Notes: a model not told the origin generated them from the sequence alone. 64,000 bases of DNA from Methylophilus rhizosphaerae (GCF_900100975.1 NZ_FNFX01000001.1:702112-766111), one strand, 5' to 3'; shown: positions 15,671 to 24,670, counted from the stretch's first letter. Numbers and translations: made by a program.

Positions 15671-16849
15671 ATGGCATATAAGAAAAAGGAAACTGAACCA
15701 AGAGACTACAGACAAGAATTAACTGATAAAACAATAATTAAAATTGAAGGGATGATTACTCAAATGGATGATAATCCTAATCTGAAATGGGTTAAATCTT
15801 GGTTTACATGTGATGCTAGACCAAAGAACCCTTTCACTGGAACAATCTACAAAGGTATTAATCTTATTTCATTGATGGGTGAGGATTTTAATGACAATCG
15901 TTTTTATACATATAACAACATTGCCGATATGGAAAAACAAAGGGCAAAGAATATATTTGATACAAATACTTTAAATGCTCAATTAGAATCAAAGAAAATC
16001 ACTCATGCTGAATATGATGTAAGAATTGATGTTATTAATAAATCATTCAAAGAATTGGAAGATAAAGGATTAGAAGATAGAACAAAACCTTTATTCATCA
16101 TGAAAGGCTCTAAATCAAATCCAGTGTTTAAAGCTATGCAAGTGCCTATTTCAAGAAAAGATGATAATGAACAATCTGAAGACCAAATTAATGAAGCTCC
16201 TGAAATGATTTGGAAGCAAGTATTCTCTGGTAATGTTTTCAATGCCACTCAAATTAGTAATATCAAACCAATTCAAATTGAGAAGCTTAATTTCATTCCA
16301 TTGGAAGAGGCTGAAATTCATTTGAAAGCTATGATTGAAAAAACCAACTTGGGATATAAAGAAGTTGATCAAACAAGAGCTTTTTATTCAGTTAAAGACC
16401 ATGCTATAACCATGCCATTGAGAGAAAACTTCAAGGATGAAAACTCTTTCTATGGTGTATTACTTCATGAGATTGGTCATTCAACGGGTAAACATTTTAA
16501 TCGTGATATGTCTGGTGGTTATGGTTCTAAGTCTTATGCAAAAGAAGAATTAGTGGCTGAAATTAGCAGTGTGATCATGAGTGCAGATTTAGGAATACCT
16601 TACGACTCAAGCCAACATGAAAATCATGTGGCATATCTTAAATCATGGGTAAGTGCTCTTAAGGATGATAAAAACTTCATATTCCAGGCAGCAAGTAAAG
16701 CTGAACAGTCTGTGAGTTATCAACATGAGATTAGACATACTTTCAAACAAGAATTGACTCTAAAGAATGAGCATAGGAACGATTTAAAACAAGACATGAA
16801 GGCTACCCCCTTACCTGAGAAGATTAAATCGCTCTCAATGAGTAGGTAA
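15671..16849 (+). CDS. ardC: ArdC-type antirestriction protein with zincin domain
   Basis: 392-residue protein with the ArdC layout. The N-terminal single-strand-DNA-binding domain has NPFTGTIYKGINLISL and later FYTYNNIADMEKQ, with a long charged insertion near residues 95-170. A metallopeptidase-like domain follows with LLHEIGHSTGKHFNR (HExxH) and the downstream glutamate in KEELVAEISSVIM. ArdC of plasmid pSa is related to the transported domain of the RP4 TraC1 primase and protects incoming DNA from restriction. The C-terminus, LPEKIKSLSMSR, resembles the basic tails of other proteins here. RBS AAGGATAA. Confidence 0.88.
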   Translation: MAYKKKETEPRDYRQELTDKTIIKIEGMITQMDDNPNLKWVKSWFTCDARPKNPFTGTIYKGINLISLMGEDFNDNRFYTYNNIADMEKQRAKNIFDTNTLNAQLESKKITHAEYDVRIDVINKSFKELEDKGLEDRTKPLFIMKGSKSNPVFKAMQVPISRKDDNEQSEDQINEAPEMIWKQVFSGNVFNATQISNIKPIQIEKLNFIPLEEAEIHLKAMIEKTNLGYKEVDQTRAFYSVKDHAITMPLRENFKDENSFYGVLLHEIGHSTGKHFNRDMSGGYGSKSYAKEELVAEISSVIMSADLGIPYDSSQHENHVAYLKSWVSALKDDKNFIFQAASKAEQSVSYQHEIRHTFKQELTLKNEHRNDLKQDMKATPLPEKIKSLSMSR

Positions 16850-16852
16850 AAC

Positions 16853-16879
16853 AAAAGCCCCTAATTAAAGGGGCTTTAT
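16853..16879. terminator. Bidirectional terminator between ardC and the KfrB-like gene
   Basis: AAAAGCCCC and GGGGCTTT stem flanked by A and T runs, between two convergent genes. Confidence 0.85.
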
Positions 16880-16882
16880 TGA

Positions 16883-17665
16883 TTACATTGTCATGGCATG
16901 TTCTTTAGTCTTCGTTTTGGTTTTAATTTGAGTAGGTTCTGCCTTAATTTCCTTGGTATAAGTTTTCTTGATATCTTTGGCAAGTCCTTTCTCAGTAAAA
17001 GCTATGTATCTATCGATGCCTTTATTGATTTCACCATTTTGAAAATCTTTCACTGGATCAAGGTCTAGTCTCTTTTGAACTTGAGCGAATCTATCAGGTT
17101 GCTTATAGTCTTCAAGATTAAGAAATTTAGAAGTCTCAATCAAATGCACTAAGGCACTTTCAGGGGTGTTATTGAAGTGGTTCTTAACTGCTACATAGTA
17201 TTTACCTACGGCTAATATTTCACCTTTAACAAAACCCGGTTCTTTGGCTACTTTACCAGCACTAGTTTTAACCAATTCATTGTTAGCATCCCTTTTAGCC
17301 TTTAATGGAATTCCAGTAAAAGTTATCTTTTGTGGACTTGAATCAAACTCAATAGCTGTAGTGAATACTTCCCTTTCCTGCATAAGCTCTCTATTTACAT
17401 TACGAGAACGGCTTACATCAAACATAAATTGCTTTTGTGCTTTCTCGTCCATATCAAAAACTGATGGTGTGTAAAAAATGACATTGTTTGATTTATCCAA
17501 TGCATCAGGATTTGGAACATATTCACCCTTTCCATATTTGCTATAAGCATGTGTTAAATCATACTTATTAGGCATTTCTACTGAATATCTATCGTTATCA
17601 ATATCAACCCTAACAATGATTCCATCTTGTTCACTTGCTTGAATTATTCCGTTTTTATTAGCCAT
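16883..17665 (-). CDS. KfrB-domain-like conjugation accessory protein
   Basis: 260 residues. ATG at 17665 is chosen: it follows AAGGATAATTATC, and the longer frame adds 17 residues from promoter DNA. The middle section FVKGEILAVGKYYVAVKN plus SALVHLIETSKF resembles the KfrB domain found in plasmid relaxases and transfer-associated proteins. The N-terminal half (RSRNVNRELMQ etc.) is unassigned. The C-terminus is a Lys/Thr-rich basic tail (IKTKTKTKEHAMTM). Function unknown; its setting suggests plasmid transfer or maintenance. Confidence 0.6.
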   Translation of the reverse strand: MANKNGIIQASEQDGIIVRVDIDNDRYSVEMPNKYDLTHAYSKYGKGEYVPNPDALDKSNNVIFYTPSVFDMDEKAQKQFMFDVSRSRNVNRELMQEREVFTTAIEFDSSPQKITFTGIPLKAKRDANNELVKTSAGKVAKEPGFVKGEILAVGKYYVAVKNHFNNTPESALVHLIETSKFLNLEDYKQPDRFAQVQKRLDLDPVKDFQNGEINKGIDRYIAFTEKGLAKDIKKTYTKEIKAEPTQIKTKTKTKEHAMTM

Positions 17666-17698
17666 GATAATTATCCTTATATATATTTGTGTAAGGTA

Positions 17699-17726
17699 TA
17701 CATAGCAAATATTCAATTCAAGTCAA
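17699..17726 (-). promoter_or_regulatory. Element-type promoter (KfrB-like gene)
   Basis: -35 TTGACT (17721-17726), 16-base spacer, -10 TATGTA (17699-17704). Confidence 0.6.
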
Positions 17727-17728
17727 CG

Positions 17729-18019
17729 TTATAGTTTAGATATTGATTTTATTTGTGTTGAATTATTTGGAAGTTGATTATGAAGTTTGGTGTGTAGTTC
17801 GGTTAATTGTATGAAGTGGATAAGTGAATCAATTGGATTATCTTTATTGATAAATTTTTGAAGTTCTTCACTTGCGAACTGGTAAGACTTAATATTTTGA
17901 AGTAAAGCAATAAGAACAAGATAAGGGTCGTTTTGAAATGAATCATCTGCATACTCTAAATCTAAACCATTTTTTGATAATGCTTTTATAACGAATTCCT
18001 TATCTTTGAATCTATGCAT
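17729..18019 (-). CDS. DUF4116-like small protein
   Basis: 96 residues. KDKEFVIKALSKNGLDLEYA and NDPYLVLIALLQN fit one to two DUF4116 repeats (D.e.v..A....g..l.ya). The C-terminal part (ELHTKLHNQLPNNSTQIKSI then SKL) follows the same KL...LP...basic-tail plan as the LRR proteins. Start spacing to the gene at 18043 is about 23 bases, so the two are probably co-transcribed. Function unknown. Confidence 0.65.
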   Translation of the reverse strand: MHRFKDKEFVIKALSKNGLDLEYADDSFQNDPYLVLIALLQNIKSYQFASEELQKFINKDNPIDSLIHFIQLTELHTKLHNQLPNNSTQIKSISKL

Positions 18020-18042
18020 ATATTTATATTACAACTAAAAAT

Positions 18043-18312
18043 TTAGTTATCCTTACATGAATCCTGATTACTCAATTTTGGAAGGTCTTCCTCATCTTCG
18101 TTTATATAGTTTGCATAATCTTCATAGTCATCTTGATTTATAAAACCTTTAGAGAGTTGCATTAATTTAATTTCATCCAAAATGTTTTCCAAAGAGTCAA
18201 TCTCCAATAAAAGTTCCAAATTTTTAATCTTTTGCTTTTCAATTTTGATTTCATATGTTCTTCTAAATTTCCATAAATCATCACAGTTTAATGTATTTAA
18301 TTTCTCTTTCAT
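18043..18312 (-). CDS. Coiled-coil small protein
   Basis: 89 residues; a charged helical stretch in the first half is a likely coiled coil, and the C-terminal third is strongly acidic (EDYANYINEDEEDLPKL). RBS AGGAGAAAGGA before ATG; probably the first gene of a two-gene unit with the DUF4116-like gene. No family recognised. Confidence 0.6.
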   Translation of the reverse strand: MKEKLNTLNCDDLWKFRRTYEIKIEKQKIKNLELLLEIDSLENILDEIKLMQLSKGFINQDDYEDYANYINEDEEDLPKLSNQDSCKDN

Positions 18313-18337
18313 TCCTTTCTCCTATAGTAATGAATTA

Positions 18338-18365
18338 ACTATAAGAAATTAAAACCTAATGTAAA
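18338..18365 (-). promoter_or_regulatory. Element-type promoter with operator palindrome (gene 18043-18312)
   Basis: -35 TTTACA (18360-18365), 16-base spacer, -10 TATAGT (18338-18343) inside TATAGTTAATTCATTACTAT, followed by AGGAGAA. Confidence 0.68.
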
Positions 18366-18375
18366 TAGAAGGCAT

Positions 18376-18406
18376 GAAAAAACCACCCATAAAAGAGTGG
18401 TTTTAA
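18376..18406 (-). terminator. Terminator of the glycine-zipper lipoprotein gene
   Basis: CCACcc...agTGG stem with a T-run on the minus strand, 12 bases from the stop at 18418. Confidence 0.75.
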
Positions 18407-18417
18407 ATATTGATAAA

Positions 18418-19095
18418 CTAGACTCTTACACATTCAATCTTTTTAGTAGAACTTACAATATATTCAACATTCACTTTCTTAACATCAATAGTGTTTGTCA
18501 TAGCTACTTGAGATTTATATTCCTCAATCTCTGATTTACTTGCATAAATCTTAATTGTTGACTTGTTAGGGTCTGGTGTTTGATTAGCTACTTTAGCTGT
18601 AGCATCAAAAGCCTTTTGGAAATTACTCTTCGCAACTGGTTTAGACACTTTCTTCTTTGGCATTTCAATGATTGTTTTGTCTAATGCTTTTTTAGATGCT
18701 TCAGCTTTAGAGTTAGCTTCTTTAACTTCATTATCCTTAGATTCAATAGTTAAATCTCTTTCAACAATAACCATCTTCAAATCACTATTCTCTTTAGCCA
18801 ATTCTTCTTGAATCTTCTTAGCCTCATCCAATTGTTTTTCATAGGCTGTAATTCCTGCAACGGCTCCAAGGGCTACACCACCATAAGCACAACCTTGGGC
18901 TACACCTGCACCTGTTGCATACCCGATCACGCCACCGCCTATACAGCCGATTATTGCCCCGCCCGTAGCTGATGCTGTTGTAGTGTCTTTGATACCAATT
19001 TTATTACCTACACTTTGTGAAGCACTTTGAATTGTTGAACAACCTGATAATGATGCAATTGCTAATGCTAAAATACTTAATTTTAATTTATTCAT
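18418..19095 (-). CDS. Lipoprotein with glycine-zipper domain
   Basis: 225 residues. Lipoprotein signal peptide with lipobox SLSGC at residue 19. A glycine-zipper-like segment (GGAIIGCIGGGVIGYATGAG, about 44-63) resembles outer-membrane-inserting segments. A coiled coil (YEKQLDEAKKIQEELAKENS onward) and a small C-terminal domain follow. Probably an envelope protein of the transfer or surface apparatus; exact role unknown. Single-gene unit with its own promoter and terminator. Confidence 0.75.
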   Translation of the reverse strand: MNKLKLSILALAIASLSGCSTIQSASQSVGNKIGIKDTTTASATGGAIIGCIGGGVIGYATGAGVAQGCAYGGVALGAVAGITAYEKQLDEAKKIQEELAKENSDLKMVIVERDLTIESKDNEVKEANSKAEASKKALDKTIIEMPKKKVSKPVAKSNFQKAFDATAKVANQTPDPNKSTIKIYASKSEIEEYKSQVAMTNTIDVKKVNVEYIVSSTKKIECVRV

Positions 19096-19120
19096 ATTAA
19101 TATCCTCATGTTATTTTTTT

Positions 19121-19148
19121 ATAATATGAAATTAAAATCAAATGTAAA
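19121..19148 (-). promoter_or_regulatory. Element-type promoter (lipoprotein gene 18418-19095)
   Basis: -35 TTTACA (19143-19148), 16-base spacer, -10 TATTAT (19121-19126). Confidence 0.6.
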
Positions 19149-19157
19149 TAGTAGAAC

Positions 19158-19189
19158 AAAAAAAACCACTTAATATATAAGTGGCTTTA
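19158..19189 (-). terminator. Terminator of the 170-residue LRR gene
   Basis: CCACTTA/TAAGTGG stem with a T-run on the minus strand. Confidence 0.8.
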
Positions 19190-19206
19190 GAATTAATACC
19201 TATATT

Positions 19207-19719
19207 TTAAAGTTTCATTTTTCTTACTAGCTTTTGTTCTTGATTAACTTGTGGCAATTCTCTAGTTAATCTTTCACTTAATTTTATTGCATAATAGTAT
19301 TGATGGATTTGATTTACATCCATGTCATAAAGTTGTTCATTCTCTAATTGATTATTTAGACAATGGAAATCTCCATTAACTCTCAATGGTGAATGTTCTA
19401 ATGAAGTCAATTGATTATAATCACACTCAAAATCTCCATTTATATATTTTGGTGAATGTTCTAATGAAGTTAGTTTATTATTATGACATGCAAAATATCC
19501 ATCAACTTCATAAGGACAACCTTTCAATGAAGTTAATTGATTATTTGCACAATCAAAAAATCCCTCTACCTTACCAAACTGAACTGGTAATTCCTTTAAC
19601 CAACATCTTTCCAAATCAACATTATTATTCACATCAACGGTTAAATCTTCATTGATTGTGAAATTCTTTATTTTCATTTCATCAAGCCAGTATTCAATTT
19701 CATTTTTATACTTAAACAT
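19207..19719 (-). CDS. LRR protein with RKMKL C-terminal tail
   Basis: 170 residues, third member of the LRR family: N-terminal FTINEDLTVDVNNNVDL and LPVQFGKVEGFFDC, then about four repeats (LTSLKGCPYEVDGYFACHNN and relatives), a helical linker YAIKLSERLTRELPQ and the tail KLVRKMKL. The linker and tail match the 303-residue protein at 50294. Its start lies 8 bases inside the 3' end of the preceding gene at 19712, so the two are translationally coupled. Confidence 0.8.
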   Translation of the reverse strand: MFKYKNEIEYWLDEMKIKNFTINEDLTVDVNNNVDLERCWLKELPVQFGKVEGFFDCANNQLTSLKGCPYEVDGYFACHNNKLTSLEHSPKYINGDFECDYNQLTSLEHSPLRVNGDFHCLNNQLENEQLYDMDVNQIHQYYYAIKLSERLTRELPQVNQEQKLVRKMKL

Positions 19720-19975
19720 GTTTATTACCCTTATAAGCTAGAAATTCTGCTGGCAGACCACCTCTTGAATCCTCTATATACACTCCTGTAATTTTCTCCA
19801 TATTTAAAACATCTGGAATATCACATACTGGCTTTAAGATTATATTGAATTCCTCTTTCAATTCTGACAAATATTTAAAATCAGTATCAGAATAATTAGA
19901 AGGGTCTATTACAAGAGTTTTTTTCCCATTCTTCTTAAAGTATTTCAAAAACAAGTTATTTAAAATTTTTCTCAT
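19712..19975 (-). CDS. Hypothetical protein, possible partner of the LRR protein
   Basis: 87 residues from ATG at 19975, the ATG best spaced from GAGGAT (earlier ATGs at 19981 and 19990 are possible). A basic, amphipathic N-terminus (ILNNLFLKYFKKNGKK) precedes a small alpha/beta region with ILKPVCDIPDVLNMEKITGV. No family recognised. First gene of the unit that ends with the 170-residue LRR gene. Confidence 0.6.
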   Translation of the reverse strand: MRKILNNLFLKYFKKNGKKTLVIDPSNYSDTDFKYLSELKEEFNIILKPVCDIPDVLNMEKITGVYIEDSRGGLPAEFLAYKGNKHV

Positions 19976-20002
19976 ATTCATTATCCTCATAGTTGTCTAA
20001 TA

Positions 20003-20030
20003 AATATAAGAAATTAAATTCAATTGTAAA
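20003..20030 (-). promoter_or_regulatory. Element-type promoter (19712-19207 unit)
   Basis: -35 TTTACA (20025-20030), 16-base spacer, -10 TATATT (20003-20008). Confidence 0.65.
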
Positions 20031-20038
20031 TAGCAGAT

Positions 20039-20072
20039 ATAAAAAAACCCTACCAATTAATGATAGGGTTCT
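20039..20072 (-). terminator. Terminator of the 23788-20088 operon
   Basis: AACCCTA/TAGGGTT stem with a T-run on the minus strand, about 16 bases after the stop at 20088. Confidence 0.8.
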
Positions 20073-20087
20073 ATTGATTAAGAAATA

Positions 20088-20486
20088 TTATTCAAACTCA
20101 ACACTATAAATAATCTTTTCTTTCTCTTTTTTCGGTTCCTTATTTGAAATTATTACAGTTGGAGTTGTTTTCACTGGCACAACTGGTTTAATTTCAACCT
20201 GTTTGATTGTAATTGGTTCTTTCACTGGCAAAGCCTCAATTGCTTTCTTAATTGGCTCTAAAGGAGCCGTTTTAACAACCTCCTTAATAGTAGGAGTAGG
20301 ACTAACCTCTTTTATTGGCTCTATGGGCTTTGGTGCAACCATTGGCTTTGGTTTAGCCACTGGTGGAACTACCTTTGCAGGTAGCTCTATTGTTTCCAAT
20401 ATATCAGTAGCAGATTCTTCTTTCTTACTGCAACCAGTAGCCAATACAACCATTAAGCATGCTGAAAATATATGTAGTTTATTCAT
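20088..20486 (-). CDS. Proline/lysine-rich lipoprotein
   Basis: 132 residues: lipobox LATGC (Cys19), then an extended low-complexity PxxP/KxxP region of TonB-like composition (VAKPKPMVAPKPIEPIKEV) that could span the periplasm. It follows the 793-residue ATPase gene, with its ATG 2 bases before that gene's stop on the minus strand, so the two are coupled. Small lipoproteins are common parts of conjugation machines (VirB7 or DotD-like), but no specific family match is claimed. Confidence 0.7.
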   Translation of the reverse strand: MNKLHIFSACLMVVLATGCSKKEESATDILETIELPAKVVPPVAKPKPMVAPKPIEPIKEVSPTPTIKEVVKTAPLEPIKKAIEALPVKEPITIKQVEIKPVVPVKTTPTVIISNKEPKKEKEKIIYSVEFE

Positions 20487-20488
20487 GA

Positions 20489-22870
20489 TTAAGCTGCCTC
20501 CTTAATATCAGGATATTGAGCTTTCACTTCTGCTACCAATACTTCCAATTCTTCAGTGCTGATGCCATGAATTTTAACGATATCAGAACGTGGAAATAAT
20601 GCTCTTTTGAATCTAACTAAAGCTAGTCCAGGTCTTTCCAATGATTTCTTGTTAGCTTCAGTGTATAACGCTCTCACTGGATTGTTAGGATCAGTCATGT
20701 ATTCTGATAAACCTCTGTATTTATCAAGTTCATCACTGCTGTTCTTTCTGTCATAAATCAATTTGGTAGCATCAAGGTCCCCTGCAAATTTCATTGCATG
20801 TGCTTCAGGGTGGCTTGCATCAAACTCTGGACTTCTCATGAAGTTATTACTTGTAGTTGCAAAGTCAATCGGATTGCCTTGTGGTGCTGAACTAGTTACA
20901 ACTTTGATTTTACCAATCACTTCAGACATGAAATTATCAGTATCTTCATTGTCAGTCTCTAACATTACATAGTTTGAGAATGATAATAACAATGCATGTG
21001 CTTTCTCTTTTGAACCTAACTTATTAATCAAGTTAGTTAAATGTTGAGTAGCAAATATGTATGAAACACCTCTACTTCTACCTTTTTGTGATTGATCAAC
21101 ATCGTCGTCAGAAATAATATCTTGGCATTCATCAATAATAAGCATTACTTGGGTTTGAGTTTTGTCATTTCTCCAATCTGCCTTTCTTTGTGCAAGTGCA
21201 TTACTTAATCTAGCTTTCAAAAGTTGTGTAATGATTCGACCAGCATTACCGTATTTTTCTGGTGGTAAAGAAACACCATATTTAGCACCTTTAAGAATGT
21301 CTAATATATCAATATCACTTGTTTCTGAATCAGCCCAATCATACAAAGATTCGTTTTGTGTTAATGGTGATAACCATGACATGAAGTTTGCAAAGAAGCT
21401 TTGAATTGTTTCTTGGTTTTCTTTGTTTTGATTCAAAGTAATATAATCAAGAATCTTAGTAATACCCTTATCACTAAATAAGTTTGGATGGAATTCCAAA
21501 ATTGAAACAATAGGATGTGAAAACTTACCATCAATGAATGTTCCTACTTCAGTCAACATTTTACCTAATTTGATTATGTAGTTAGTGCTTCCAGATATTG
21601 AAGATGTAGCCTTCATAAAATCTTCACTTTGATTATCAAGTGATTTCATTTCTAAAAGTTTTTGTCTTGTTAAAAGTGAGTAATAAAGTAATTCAGCACC
21701 ACCCAATCTAAATATCTCATTTGCACCAGCATTTTGATTTGAACCACTTGCATTCAAAATAACTTCAACAATTTGTTCAGGTCTTAAATCACCAAATATC
21801 ATTAAGTTCTTAACTAAATGTGGAGCAATGATTGCATCTAAAGTTGCTTCCAATTCATAAGCTAAATCACCTTTACCATCAAGAACTAAATAACCCATTT
21901 TCTTACCTGACATTCTTTCAATGGCATATAACTTGTATGCTAAATATCTTAAATATCTAGATTTACCACCACCAGATTTACCAAACACAAATAAATGCGT
22001 ATATAAATCTTGTAATGTGAAACCAATTGTATTGCCAGATTCAGGAGCATTGATATCGCCTTGATCTTGGAAATTACCTAATGCAGTTCCAGATTCAATA
22101 TATGGTGTTGAATCTTTTAATGCATTTGAAATTTGATTAACCAATGGATTACTTAATTTTTCACTATTAACGAATTTCTCATTTAATGTTCCACCATGAG
22201 CACCAACTTGCTTTCTTAATTCAAGAGCTCTTTTCATATCTTCACGATAGCTAGATGCAAATATAATGAAAGCTGGAACTATGTATAAAAAGGTCGTGAA
22301 AATCCAAGAATCAATATTCAAATTGATTGCTATATAAGCCAATGCGATAGATAAAAATATACCCATTGGTTTTAAGAATGTTTTCATATTCACCATGAAT
22401 AAGAATTTAGCTACAAGCATGACTGTTAGAAATGTGCCTACAATACTTCCGATTACACTAGCAATCATAAAAAAGTTGAATGAAGAGGCAATATTACCCA
22501 AGCCAGTAATTCCTAAAACATTAAGTAAAATCATCAATGAAAATACGATGGCAATATAAAGCTGTGAGATTCCAGGATCACTACCACCATTCCAATCTTT
22601 AGGTAAACATAGACCTGCGATTTTCTTACCAGACTTTGATAATATGGTTCTATTTTTTGTATTCCTCAAATCTGCTGGAACGATTGAAGAGCTATAAATA
22701 CCACCCCTTTGAGTGATTTCATTAGTCCACTCTAAAGCTTCCTTTTGCATACCTTTCACATTCAAAAAAACAACTAAACCTTTCCATTGTTTAATGATGT
22801 GAACAACCTTACTAAAAAAAGTATTCACTGGTTTTAGTTTATCTACTGCCTTATCTAATTTGTCTTTCAT
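20489..22870 (-). CDS. Membrane-anchored FtsK/VirD4-like conjugation ATPase
   Basis: 793 residues. After a basic N-terminus there are about four membrane segments (103-122, 133-158, 168-185, 189-206). The cytoplasmic motor has Walker A FGKSGGGKSRYL (296-307), DGKGDL shortly after, and Walker B VMLIIDECQDI, followed by SYIFATQHLTNL typical of the VirD4/TraG/FtsK superfamily. Probably part of the transfer machine, as a second coupling-type ATPase in addition to 26878-29103 or a TrbC/DotL-type protein of IncI-like systems. Which substrate it moves is unknown. Operon with 22898-23788 upstream. Confidence 0.82.
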   Translation of the reverse strand: MKDKLDKAVDKLKPVNTFFSKVVHIIKQWKGLVVFLNVKGMQKEALEWTNEITQRGGIYSSSIVPADLRNTKNRTILSKSGKKIAGLCLPKDWNGGSDPGISQLYIAIVFSLMILLNVLGITGLGNIASSFNFFMIASVIGSIVGTFLTVMLVAKFLFMVNMKTFLKPMGIFLSIALAYIAINLNIDSWIFTTFLYIVPAFIIFASSYREDMKRALELRKQVGAHGGTLNEKFVNSEKLSNPLVNQISNALKDSTPYIESGTALGNFQDQGDINAPESGNTIGFTLQDLYTHLFVFGKSGGGKSRYLRYLAYKLYAIERMSGKKMGYLVLDGKGDLAYELEATLDAIIAPHLVKNLMIFGDLRPEQIVEVILNASGSNQNAGANEIFRLGGAELLYYSLLTRQKLLEMKSLDNQSEDFMKATSSISGSTNYIIKLGKMLTEVGTFIDGKFSHPIVSILEFHPNLFSDKGITKILDYITLNQNKENQETIQSFFANFMSWLSPLTQNESLYDWADSETSDIDILDILKGAKYGVSLPPEKYGNAGRIITQLLKARLSNALAQRKADWRNDKTQTQVMLIIDECQDIISDDDVDQSQKGRSRGVSYIFATQHLTNLINKLGSKEKAHALLLSFSNYVMLETDNEDTDNFMSEVIGKIKVVTSSAPQGNPIDFATTSNNFMRSPEFDASHPEAHAMKFAGDLDATKLIYDRKNSSDELDKYRGLSEYMTDPNNPVRALYTEANKKSLERPGLALVRFKRALFPRSDIVKIHGISTEELEVLVAEVKAQYPDIKEAA

Positions 22871-22897
22871 ATTGAATTCTCCTTATAAATGTTTATT

Positions 22898-23788
22898 TTA
22901 ATTGCTGTATTTTTGTTTGATTTCTTCTAACTGCTTTTCCATATCAGCATTTATAGAAGTGGTTTCTTCAGAGCCTTTATCTTTGATATTGGCTATATTC
23001 TTCTCACCACTTGCTTTAATTCTAGTGATACTTTCTTCTGCTGCCTGATCAAGTTTCTTATCCTGAATTTTAATTTCTGTAGCTTGAGCATTAAAATCTT
23101 CTGCTGAGATATTTCCAGATGCATAACTTTCTTTTAATGCTTTTGCTTTAACTGTTATTTCTGCTTTTCTCTCACTTAATAATTTTTTTACATTAGCAAT
23201 CTGTGAATCCACTTCATTTTCAACATTGCTAACTTGTTTGCTCAAAGCCACTTGATGTTTAACTCCATCAACCATTGGTTTACCAACTAAGCCCATAAAT
23301 AAACCCATTGAAACAAGAAAAAGAGCTAACCATTTAGAAGTTTTTCTTCTTAAATAAATTGAATATCTATTAACAAACAATCTATATCTGTGTTCTTCAT
23401 AAGTTGAATCTTCAATATTGTTGAAATGGTTTGGAGCACTTCTGATTTTATCTATAGTTGAATAATAAAAATAAAAAGGCATACCTTGTGATTCTGGTGA
23501 ACCATATACAAATGTGCCTAAGTAATTTGCTATCTTAGATTTATATGTTAATAAACCTAAACTCCCTTTATCTTGATTAGCCCATACTTTATAACCAGAC
23601 CAAAAATAATCAATTTCATTTCTTGGGTCTGTATCCATTAAAAAATTAACCATTTCATGGTCATTTTCAATTTTCTTTAATGAATCCAATACATCTTCTT
23701 TAAAGATACTATCAAATTCAAGTGCAACGGTTTCTTTAATGATATTTGATATATTAAAGTCCGAACTTTCTAAAATTTCTTGATTCAT
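22898..23788 (-). CDS. Membrane protein with coiled-coil C-terminus
   Basis: 296 residues. The N-terminal half (about 1-165) is cytoplasmic, a single membrane segment follows (WLALFLVSMGLFMGLVG, about 172-188), and the C-terminal ~100 residues are a highly charged coiled coil probably in the periplasm (IKIQDKKLDQAAEESITRIK). Twenty-eight bases before the 793-residue ATPase in the same operon, so likely a partner of it. No family recognised. Confidence 0.7.
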   Translation of the reverse strand: MNQEILESSDFNISNIIKETVALEFDSIFKEDVLDSLKKIENDHEMVNFLMDTDPRNEIDYFWSGYKVWANQDKGSLGLLTYKSKIANYLGTFVYGSPESQGMPFYFYYSTIDKIRSAPNHFNNIEDSTYEEHRYRLFVNRYSIYLRRKTSKWLALFLVSMGLFMGLVGKPMVDGVKHQVALSKQVSNVENEVDSQIANVKKLLSERKAEITVKAKALKESYASGNISAEDFNAQATEIKIQDKKLDQAAEESITRIKASGEKNIANIKDKGSEETTSINADMEKQLEEIKQKYSN

Positions 23789-23837
23789 TTCATTTCTCCT
23801 ATTTACATTACGTTTTAATTTCTTATAACTATTACTG

Positions 23838-23865
23838 ACTATAAGAAATTATTCTCAGATGTAAA
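23838..23865 (-). promoter_or_regulatory. Element-type promoter (23788-20088 conjugation operon)
   Basis: -35 TTTACA (23860-23865), 16-base spacer, -10 TATAGT (23838-23843). Confidence 0.68.
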
Positions 23866-23889
23866 TAGCAAACTAATAAATAATTTAAA

Positions 23890-24618
23890 ATGGAGAAATA
23901 TATGGATAATGATTTTGCAAAAGAATTGGAATTATTTGATGATATGGATGCTTATTTTGATAACAAAATAAGTAATGAATCAGATAGAAGTGAATTAAGA
24001 AAGTTTTATAATGAATCTGGTGCTAGAGATAATGAACATATCAATACACAATTCAAATTATGGATTCTTCAATCTAATGTTTTGAATGAAACAAGAGAAA
24101 TGATGAATAGCTTTGATAAAAGATTTTATGACACAGTAGCTGAGAAATTAGCAACTACTGAAAATGTATTAAATCTATTTAAAGACAACCTACTCACTGA
24201 AACAGACAACACTATTAAGAATCATATGGAAACTGCAACTAATATGAGTAATCAAATTGCAATTAGAACTAATGATTGTATTATTGAAGTGAACCAAGCA
24301 TTTACTGAATTCAATAGTATATTAGCTGATAAAAGTAGTGAATTTACTAGCTATATTGAATCTCAAATGTCCGTCATTAGAAACGAGTTAGATGGTAAGA
24401 AAATGGCTCAAATTGCAACCACTGAGTTAATCACAACGGCAACTATGGAAATGTTCCCTAAGATTTTTAGAAGTGTAAGCAAGTCTGAACTAGCAAACTT
24501 TACTGAAGACATGAAAAATGTTTGGAGTAAGAAAAGGATTGTAAGAGAAATTATTGTTATGTCCTCTTCAATATTTATTGGTGGTGGTCTTCTTTTCATG
24601 GTTAGTAGATTTTTCTAA
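23890..24618 (+). CDS. Tail-anchored coiled-coil protein
   Basis: 242 residues, acidic N-terminus, long helical coiled-coil centre (about 75-180) and a single C-terminal membrane segment (IIVMSSSIFIGGGLLFMVSRFF), as in tail-anchored proteins with a large cytoplasmic domain. It is transcribed divergently from the 793-residue ATPase operon. Mobilisation or transfer-associated coiled-coil proteins look similar, but no family is recognised. Followed by a clear terminator. Confidence 0.68.
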   Translation: MEKYMDNDFAKELELFDDMDAYFDNKISNESDRSELRKFYNESGARDNEHINTQFKLWILQSNVLNETREMMNSFDKRFYDTVAEKLATTENVLNLFKDNLLTETDNTIKNHMETATNMSNQIAIRTNDCIIEVNQAFTEFNSILADKSSEFTSYIESQMSVIRNELDGKKMAQIATTELITTATMEMFPKIFRSVSKSELANFTEDMKNVWSKKRIVREIIVMSSSIFIGGGLLFMVSRFF

Positions 24619-24633
24619 ATATAAAAAAAGGAT

Positions 24634-24662
24634 AAGCCCCTAGCAATAGGGGTTTTATTTTT
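24634..24662 (+). terminator. Terminator of the tail-anchored protein gene
   Basis: CCCCTA/TAGGGG stem followed by TTTTATTTTTTATA. Confidence 0.82.
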
Positions 24663-24670
24663 TATAGGCA

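Noticed and set aside
19386..19655. Plus-strand 89-residue frame over the LRR gene, and similar antisense frames over other repeat or ATPase genes
   Set aside because: Antisense shadows of repetitive or strongly biased coding sequence; no ribosome sites and implausible composition.
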